The position numbers and the translations under genes were made by a program. Positions 57,979 to 64,000 of a DNA stretch of 64,000 nucleotides are shown piece by piece; position 1 is the first letter of the stretch; every line of letters begins with the position of its first letter. The DNA lies in assembly GCA_017654935.2 (NCBI GenBank), contig CM065700.1, positions 51,092,927-51,156,926 of the forward strand, in the 5' to 3' direction. This DNA comes from Phymorhynchus buccinoides. Its lineage: Eukaryota > Mollusca > Gastropoda > Neogastropoda > Raphitomidae. The notes beneath the pieces are model-generated. The model saw only the letters and a program-made list of their open reading frames with translations, was not told where the DNA came from and searched no databases.

Positions 57979-58674
57979 TCAAGCATTCCCGGGGTTATCT
58001 TTTGCTGCCCCTCTCACCAGCTCCGTGTATGCCAGCATGTGCTGCAGATCCTCTGGGTGCTGTTTTAAGTACACGCTCATATAAACGTGGAAAGCCGAAG
58101 TCCATTGATCAATGGATAGCGAAGGTTTGCTCTTCCTCTGGTGCTTGGCCACCAGTCTGCCTTGCTCATCCTGCACGAAGCATAGCTGCTGGTCCTCTTG
58201 GCGGTCCAAAAATGACTTTGAGAGAAGCAAAGAAAGGTCGATGCACTTCCCCTCCACTATCCTAGCATGAAGGTCTGCTGGTACTGTTATCGCCAGGTCA
58301 TCGAGCACCTGGCCTTTGCTGGCCGACTGTTGTGCCAGTAAGGCCTGTTCTAAGACATTAATTCGAGATAACAGGTTGTCATTTATGATATCTATGGGCA
58401 CTGTGAGGGCGTCAACCTGCCTACCTGTGGGTGGTGCCGCGGGTGGCTGTGGGATCATGGCCCACCATGGATTGGCGGTGCTGGATGGTCCTGCAACTAC
58501 CTCCACTTGTTGTTCTGGGGTGGTGGCATCCACACCACGACCCTGTGGTGGATGCGACTTGTCATGCTGGTCTGTGGTGGCAGCATCCACACGACCCCTC
58601 TGTGGTGGAGGTGATGCGCTTTGCAGGCGTGCTGGCCGCTTTGCGGCCCGCTTTGGTCGGCCCCTTGCTGACAT
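57979..58674 (-). CDS. Gag-like protein of the retroelement
   Basis: I chose the ATG at 58674 (MSARGRPKRAAKRPARLQ) rather than the longer frame from 58719, because the basic N-terminus begins there. The N-terminal third is low-complexity and contains two copies of a PPQxGRxVDA-like motif. A leucine-rich helical part (ISRINVLEQALLAQQ-like, about residues 110-130) follows. The last third (LSIDQWTSAFHVYMSVYLKQ, HPEDLQHMLAYTELVRGAA) is typical of capsid-like Gag regions in Ngaro/DIRS-type elements. It ends at a TGA at 57979 that is probably a disabling mutation, since related-looking coding continues directly after it. Confidence 0.6.
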   Translation of the reverse strand: MSARGRPKRAAKRPARLQSASPPPQRGRVDAATTDQHDKSHPPQGRGVDATTPEQQVEVVAGPSSTANPWWAMIPQPPAAPPTGRQVDALTVPIDIINDNLLSRINVLEQALLAQQSASKGQVLDDLAITVPADLHARIVEGKCIDLSLLLSKSFLDRQEDQQLCFVQDEQGRLVAKHQRKSKPSLSIDQWTSAFHVYMSVYLKQHPEDLQHMLAYTELVRGAAKDNPGNA

Positions 58675-59546
58675 TACTCTATCTACATGACAAAGTTGTG
58701 TAAATGGAGCAAAGTGCAATAGTGTTATATTATAAACATCAATTAATTAAGACACGGTCGCACAATGGTGCAACATTGATGCATACAAAGGAACTGTAAC
58801 TGCTCAGTCAATCATCTTTGTTCTTCTTCTTTTTTTTTTTTTATAAATTTAAATTCCCTAGTGTGTTGCTTCTGTGATGTTCCTACTAGCTGTGAATTAA
58901 CTCTAAAAAAACCAACAGCAGCCAAGTACACAAGCGAATAAAAGTGGCATGAACAACTTCCTCAAACCAGGGATCCTGCCATGTTTACTCTGGGGTAGAA
59001 TTGCCCCATGTTTACAGTGTGGAATCATTCCATGATTACCCCCAGGGAATAATATTCTCTTGTTTGTCAAGGACTCAGTAACTAGCGTAGTTCAAGCAGC
59101 ACCAATTGTTTCCACAAGCCTGAAATGCTTTGTGTGGTATGTAAAGTGTGTGAACCTCTCATCACTCTCTTTCAACTTATCACGATGTTATTAACATAGG
59201 GACCTAATCTTAACATTCTAATGCTTACACTGGATAATAACATCAATACTAAATATATCTCACTAAGTTTGGAAGGTGGATGCTTACCAAATCAAAGGCT
59301 GAAAACAGATTTTGTAAGGAACTATTTTGATACAAACCACTCTTGGCTGCAGCAGAACTGAAAAGGAAGTAGGCTTGCAGACAGGAAGTTCCTCAGATGA
59401 AAACACCACGCAAGCATAATACCAGCTGAGAACTAACCAATTTAGGATACCAAATAAGAATAAAAGAATTGGATCACCTTTTACTTTTATTTTGTTATGC
59501 TATCCCCGCTGACTTGCGCCTCACATAAAAGCATTTAAGTCAGTAC
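58675..59546. other. Retroelement 5' leader region, no gene seen
   Basis: On the minus strand this precedes gag. It is AT-rich with a T14-type run at 58828-58842. No coding frame or terminal repeat recognised. The junction with the ATPase lies at about 59547. Confidence 0.5.
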
Positions 59547-59652
59547 TTAAATGTGTTTGTAGTAAATCTAAAACAAATATTGTTTTTCCACACCCAGTCT
59601 GTCCACAAATTAACGAACAATGATGTTCTTTTGTCATGAACTCCAAATCCAT
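59521..59652 (-). pseudogene. Packaging ATPase, N-terminal part with Walker A
   Basis: It starts at the ATG at 59652, 4 bp after the capsid stop codon. It reads MDLEFMTKEHHCSLICGQTG, then CGKTIFVLDLLQTH. GQTGCGKT is a perfect P-loop (GxxGxGKT) at about residues 17-24, the usual position in these short packaging ATPases. Homology ends near 59547, where the retroelement begins; the frame then hits TGA at 59521-59523. The remainder of the gene is at 54880-55391. The close spacing to the capsid gene suggests co-transcription. Confidence 0.82.
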
Positions 59653-59656
59653 TATT

Positions 59657-60944
59657 TTAATACACAATATCTTTTATTCTGTTGTCTTCAATGTTCAGCT
59701 GAGCATTGCATAGTAAATATACATAAATATATATTTGCTTATTCTCTTCCGCTTCTTTGTGGATTTGAATGTGTATTCCTCCTGACCCATCACCAACTAC
59801 TCTTCCACTGCCATGTAGTTTGTTGTCTTCAGTTGTCCTAAGATCGAGCCACATAGCATACTTGGAAGATAAATAATCTTCAAGTCTAACATCATGAAGA
59901 TGAAGGTCTTTGCAAACAAGATCAGCCACCGGGTCTTTTTGTAGCCCACCTCCACCAAACAACTTTTGTACTTCATCAAAATGCTGATAAGGTAAAAGAC
60001 CGCTTGCAAACAACTGATTCGGTTGTCCTTCAATCGTACATGTTAGTTTAGTTATTTTAGGATTATAAAACTTCTCGCTTAATCTGTTAAAGGGTTTTTT
60101 AGTCTCCTCAAACAGCAACAAAATCCCTTTCAATGACCTTGCAGATACATTCAAATCGATGTTCCAAATTCTGTCTGATTTGTTTTTAGGTATTTTACTA
60201 TGATTTAAAATTCTGTTGTAGTATATTGCTAATCTTGTCTGGTATTGTTGTGAAATCAACCGAGCTAATTCTTGATGACGAACAACATCAAACTCTAATG
60301 TGATGTCTGAAATACTATCTTTTACATCAGGATCTGTCGCTGATCTGATAACACGGCTGTAATCATTAAAAGTTAATTCATACATAAGCCTATCTTGTAA
60401 AGCACCCTGATAATACGGGGAGTGCGTGTTTAACAGCTCGAAATCAAGAGGTATATAAAATCGATTGCCATAAACTTGTGCAACCAACTCATCATGATTG
60501 TTATCTTTTTTTATCTTCAGCACCAATTCTATGTTTGATTCCATTATCTCCCTGTATTCCTTGATAAATCCTATCTTTCCTTTCATTTTGTGTGAGCCAT
60601 AAATCACAATAACTCAAAAAGACATCTGCGTTATCTAAAGACATTACCTCTCTCCCTTCAAGTTTAATAGTAATCTTACTAACGATCGCTCTACCAAGAT
60701 TAGCAACTAAAGTTCTATTCGGATCCGTCGCTGACTCCAGCTCTATTTTAAATGCGAGACGTGCTGTGCCTGGCACAATGACTTCATTAGATCCCAGACT
60801 AGGAAATCTTACTGATAATATTTGTCTCTGATCAATAGTTGAAGGATTATTACTTATAACAATACTCTGCCTGGTTCCTTTAACACCGAGTGGTTCTTTT
60901 AACCGTCTGTATGGATCAAGAATTGTTCTGTATGATTGTGACAT
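59657..60944 (-). pseudogene. Major capsid protein (double jelly-roll type), frameshifted
   Basis: The ATG at 60944 begins MSQSYRTILDPYRRLKEP. The first frame runs about 140 residues (EVIVPGTARLAFKIELESAT, TIKLEGREVMSLDNADVFLS) to a stop at 60501. The second frame continues from about 60510 (YGNRFYIPLDFELLNTHSPY) to the stop at 59657. Total length about 428 codons, normal for adintovirus/Polinton major capsid proteins, which form the hexon-like shell. The break sits at a T7 (A7 on the coding strand) homopolymer at 60506-60512, where one base too many explains the shift. Assignment rests on length, beta-rich composition, the IPLDF segment and position next to the packaging ATPase. Confidence 0.7.
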
Positions 60945-60989
60945 CTCTTTTTTTAAAAATAAAAATAAAAACATAATTATAATAAAAAC
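60945..60989. promoter_or_regulatory. Compact bidirectional promoter region
   Basis: Only 45 bp, nearly pure A/T, separate the divergent start codons of the capsid gene (60944, minus) and the coiled-coil gene (60990, plus). TATAATAAAAAC lies just before the plus-strand start. Any promoter must be shared or lie within the opposing gene. Confidence 0.5.
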
Positions 60990-62177
60990 ATGGCTGGAAT
61001 AGAAGCCGACCACGATTATGATGTTTTTGATCCTGGAGATGACATGAGTGAAGCTACATCGTCTCACCATCTATCAACTTTAAGACGTGAACTAATGGAA
61101 GGTAAAGTAAGATCGTTTTATGAAAGTATAGGACAAGAACCGCCTGAAGTCTTTGATCCTAATGACTTTGAATATAAAGACAGCCATTTATTTGCGAAGG
61201 GTGATGATGGTCAACTAGTCCGTCTTACAAATAAATCAGACACCTCAAAGTTTTAAAAAAAGAGTACAGTTCGTCAAAGGCTCAGTGTTAGCGATCACAG
61301 ACGATTTAATATTGATCCAGACCTAAGAACACAAGCTGTTTCTTCACTTCAAAACACACTACAAAGACTACCAACTGATTCCCAACTTAAATCAATTCCT
61401 CTTAGAGACTTAAGCGCAACTGCGGACAACATAATAGAAATGGAAACCAGTTTTATAACTTTAGAAGATGAAGAAACCCAAGTAAAAACATTGCATGACC
61501 CACCATTACCTATGAGAGAAATAATAGCCCTCAACGAATCATTAAAATCTATCAGAGGCGAGTTAACAAATAATGTAGCAAAGTTAAGCGAACTTGATTC
61601 TCACATAAACAGAGAAAAACAAAAGTTGACCGAAGCGGACGACAACAACCTAGGGCAAGACGTGAAAGACAGAATCACACAAAGACTAAATGATCTTCAA
61701 CAAGAAAAATCAGCAAGACTAGAAGTATTGTCAACTAACCGCGAACAATTACGCACACAAGTGAACAGAATAAAAGAAACCATCCAAATAATGTTATACG
61801 AAAACACAACTCTAGCAGAAAGAATAAGAACTTTATTTAGAGAGCAAGGAGTCACGATTGCGAGCGTTATGACGGCTTTAGGGTTTGCAATCTCTACTTT
61901 AGTGTTTGCTTTAACAGGACCAGGTGGTAGTCAATTACCTTCGCCACCTTCACCATCAAAAGATACGAACTGGATTAAAAAACAACTGGAACATTTAACG
62001 AATCTATTAAAGAAATTAGCAGAAAAAGCTCTAGACGCACTACCCGGTATATTAGGCGCAATTGTTAGTTGGCTTTTTTCTACTGCAAGCAAAGTAGTCG
62101 GTTTTATGGCTGAACACTTATGGATGCTAATAGTTTTAGTTGTAGGATTACTCTGTAGTAAAATAAAAATAAACTAG
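60990..62177 (+). pseudogene. Coiled-coil membrane protein of the viral element, one in-frame stop
   Basis: The ATG at 60990 opens an acidic N-terminal region (EADHDYDVFDPGDDMSEA; QEPPEVFDPNDFEY). A TAA at 61254-61256 interrupts the frame, but the same frame is open before and after it, through 61257-62177. The second part has a long coiled coil (about 61500-61830: LNESLKSIRGELTN, EQLRTQVNRIKET), a hydrophobic segment near 61855-61910 (SVMTALGFAISTLVFALT), a Pro/Ser linker and two C-terminal hydrophobic stretches (GILGAIVSWLF; WMLIVLVVGLLC). Probably a virion or assembly membrane protein; exact role unknown. Its 3' end overlaps the convergent minor capsid gene by 30 bp. Confidence 0.5.
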
Positions 62178-64000
62178 ACCAGCCGTAGTTAGAAAAATAA
62201 CTAATGCTGTTTTTTCGTTTTCATGACTGTCGGTTGCTTTGTAGGTTAAGTTCGTTAAATTCATATTCTTTTTTTGACTAACAGGGATGGGATAGTGTAT
62301 TCTTTGTATGATCGATGGTGCGGTTACTTTTGAATTAATTTCTTTGTTTTTACCAACTGCTTGGTTATCTCCGGCTACAAGGATTTCGTTGTTGTAGTTT
62401 ACAATTGTCCCTATTTGAAGTCTAAGATCAGAGGGTAGCATGTATAATCCACTACCAACAGCAAAGTCTACATTTTCGATCTTGCAAATCTTAAAACGTC
62501 TTGATACCTTTTAATACTTGTCGGGAGGTCAACTGTAGAATTGATTGCATCTTCTAAATTAGCTAAATACTGTTTCTGCGCATCAAACCCAGTTGAAGGA
62601 TCCATTATCTCAGACCTCACTTGCGCTTGCGATCCCAGCAAACACCACACATAAGTACGAATAGAATCATTTACTCGTTCTATTCCCGCCTTAGTCAGTC
62701 CTTCAGAAGTATCAAGAACAAGGGCGTCGCCGAGCGGCAGACAAGTCCGTCACCAGCAATGCCACGCACTTGCGACACCCCATAGAGTGTCACATCCTGA
62801 CACAAAATTGGAAGGGATTCTGTCTTCTAGTTCACGAGATACAGCTTGAAGAAGAAACATATAGCGCAAAGAAGGAAATTTCGGTTTTCAAGGTCACACT
62901 TCAAGGTCAAGGTCAGCATGGTGATAATTTATGCTCGGGTGTTTTCTTCTCTAGGGTATACAGTACCACACACAATCTGAAGCGCTTCTGTCAAGTACCA
63001 ATGTGCACAATATGGCTTAAAACCCAATGTGTAGACCCCTACCACTTTCAAGGCCTACTGATCGCCCGGTCCGTGACCTTGACCTTGATCGGTATGCCAC
63101 CATCAGAACGGGCATAAGCCAAAGTACCTTCATGCCAAATTTGAAGACTCTAACACTAACGGTGTGGGAGTTATGGCCCCTGAAAGATTTTCGGTTTTCA
63201 AGGTCGTACGCCAAGGTCAAGGTCACGACGGCAAAATGGTTTGCGCGGATGCCTTCCTCTCATGGTGACACACCACCAGCACACAAAATTTGACGTGATT
63301 CTGTCAACCCGTTCGAAAGATATCCTTGGGACAGACAGAAGGAGAAAAAAATGACCCTCCGATTTTCAGGCTCCAGGGATCTTTTTGACCTTGACCTTGA
63401 TCGGTATGCCCTCATCAGAACGGGCATAAGCCAAACCACCTTCATACCAAGTTTCAATATCCTATGTTGATCGGTGCCCGAGATATGGCTAAAAATAGAT
63501 TTTCGGTTTTCAAGGTCGTACGTGAAGGTCACGACGGCAAAATGGTTTGCGCCGATCTCTTCCTATTAAGGAGGCACACCTTCACACAAAATTTGACGCG
63601 ATTCGGTCCAGCGGTTCGGGAGATATCCTTGGGACAGACAGAAGAAAAAAACCCCAAAAAAACCAACAACAAAACAACAGACAAACCAGACGATCGCAAT
63701 AGTCCGTCTTGGTGACGGTCTAATAAATGTAGTCCACGCGTTTTTATGTTTTTGCTCTATAGATTCCAGATGAACGGTCGTACCCGAAGAAAAAGACGTG
63801 TAAGGAGGATTCCAATCATAGTTATACTTTCTGTGCACGCCCCAATAATAAAGTGTACCCAAACCATGATTACGATCTAACTTTTGTCTAAAGTCTGTAT
63901 TCAAGTTAATGTTAAACTCGTTACAAATCCGCTCAAACACCTTCATGTTAATTCTGTTGTTGAACGGATTAAAAGTTGAATCATTCGGTAATGGCGCCTG
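62148..64000 (-). pseudogene. Minor capsid-like protein, partial at window end, disrupted
   Basis: Reading from the window edge, the first part (NPFNNRINMKVFERICNEFN; LGTLYYWGVHRKYNYDW) runs to about 63717. It is interrupted by an insert (62730-63716). It resumes with TSEGLTKAGIERVNDSIR and STGFDAQKQYLANLEDAINS, then breaks at a one-base indel near 62473-62482. It ends in a third segment (LYMLPSDLRLQIGT; NLTNLTYKATDSHENE) with a C-terminal hydrophobic helix (ALVIFLTTAGLVYFYF) before the TAA at 62148. Position and the C-terminal layout suggest the minor capsid (penton-type) protein of adintovirus/Polinton elements. The N-terminus is outside the window. Confidence 0.55.
62730..63716. mobile_element. 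~987 bp non-autonomous insert with ~310 bp internal repeats
   Basis: The left end GGGCGTCGCCGAGCGG and the inverse of the right end (GACCGTCACCAAGACGG) match at about 12 of 17 positions, suggesting terminal inverted repeats. Inside, TTTCGGTTTTCAAGGTC recurs at about 62880, 63189 and 63499, with CGACGGCAAAATGGTTTGCG, ACACAAAATTTGACG and GATATCCTTGGGACAGACAG in the same order. That is a ~310-bp unit present nearly three times. GACCTTGACCTTGATCGGTA and ATCAGAACGGGCATAAGCC also repeat. No protein is encoded. Target duplication not clear. Confidence 0.6.

Larger units (their letters stand above)
55392..59546 (-). mobile_element. Ngaro/DIRS-like RT-RNase H retroelement nested in the ATPase gene
   Basis: About 4.15 kb on the minus strand: an untranslated leader (59546-58675), a gag-like frame, a zinc-finger frame, and RT-RNase H, then about 560 bp without a gene. 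The RT type is that of DIRS/Ngaro elements, which normally end with a tyrosine recombinase; none is visible and there is too little room for one. No long terminal repeats were recognised. The bases TTTA occur at both junctions and may be a target duplication. The boundaries are inferred from where ATPase coding stops and resumes. Confidence 0.6.
54880..64000. mobile_element. Endogenous adintovirus/Polinton-like element, partial, inactivated
   Basis: Four compactly arranged genes: packaging ATPase and major capsid protein (minus strand, 4 bp between stop and start), a divergent coiled-coil membrane protein (plus), and a minor capsid-like protein (minus) running past the window end. This set is the morphogenesis block of adintoviruses and Polinton/Maverick elements. 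Polymerase B, integrase, protease and terminal inverted repeats are not in the window. All four genes carry lesions, so this is an old, non-functional copy. A retroelement (55392-59546) and a repeat-bearing insert (62730-63716) are nested in it. Confidence 0.75.

Noticed and set aside
60501..60512. Programmed ribosomal frameshift in the capsid gene
   Set aside because: The required shift is +1 relative to the first frame, not the -1 shift typical of A-rich slippery sites, and the gene lies among other broken genes.

Overview
The window looks like non-coding-rich nuclear DNA of an invertebrate animal, most likely a marine mollusc. The evidence is a spliced metazoan gene, DIRS/Ngaro-type retroelements, an adintovirus/Polinton-like endogenous element and a very heavy minisatellite load. 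The species cannot be named from sequence alone. By my hand tally roughly 58% of the window is tandem arrays, about 40 of them with different unit lengths (14 to 98 bp). Most long open frames here are artefacts of such arrays and are not annotated as genes.

Region 1 (1-18.4 kb) holds the 3' half of one plus-strand gene. Four exons (2742-2838, 5420-5511, 14313-14428, 15414-15609) join in consistent phase and encode the CYTH-like C-terminal half of a TTD14-like (TRPL translocation defect 14) protein; the P-loop half must lie upstream. Its introns and 3' flank are filled with arrays, several built from the gene's own exon edges: the 3' edge of exon 2 with its splice donor, the 3' edge of exon 3 with its donor, the 5' part of exon 3, the 5' half of exon 4, and the end of exon 4 with stop codon and AATAAA. 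One intron also carries a 6.13-kb DIRS-type element (6796-12924) with inverted termini and a textbook internal complementary region, but decayed genes.

Region 2 (18.5-53.5 kb) is almost wholly tandem arrays. They include a 7-kb array of about 64-bp units (24.5-31.5 kb) with higher-order structure, a 5.1-kb 24-bp array (35.2-40.3 kb) open in all three forward frames, a 2.8-kb 40-bp array whose unit looks like a branch point plus 3' splice site, and a 60-bp array (51.8-53.5 kb). Several small MITE-like elements sit between or inside arrays. Two copies of one TTAA-flanked family sit inside two different arrays, where the array itself gives the empty site.

Region 3 (about 54.9-64.0 kb) is part of an endogenous adintovirus/Polinton-like element: FtsK/HerA-type packaging ATPase, double jelly-roll-type major capsid protein, a divergent coiled-coil membrane protein, and a minor capsid-like protein running off the window end. 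Every gene is broken. The ATPase is split by a 4.1-kb Ngaro/DIRS-like RT-RNase H retroelement lacking a recombinase, the capsid gene has a homopolymer frameshift, the coiled-coil gene has one in-frame stop, and the minor capsid gene has a frameshift and a 1-kb repeat-bearing insertion. The cluster is therefore a fossil. No tRNA, rRNA or CRISPR was seen.
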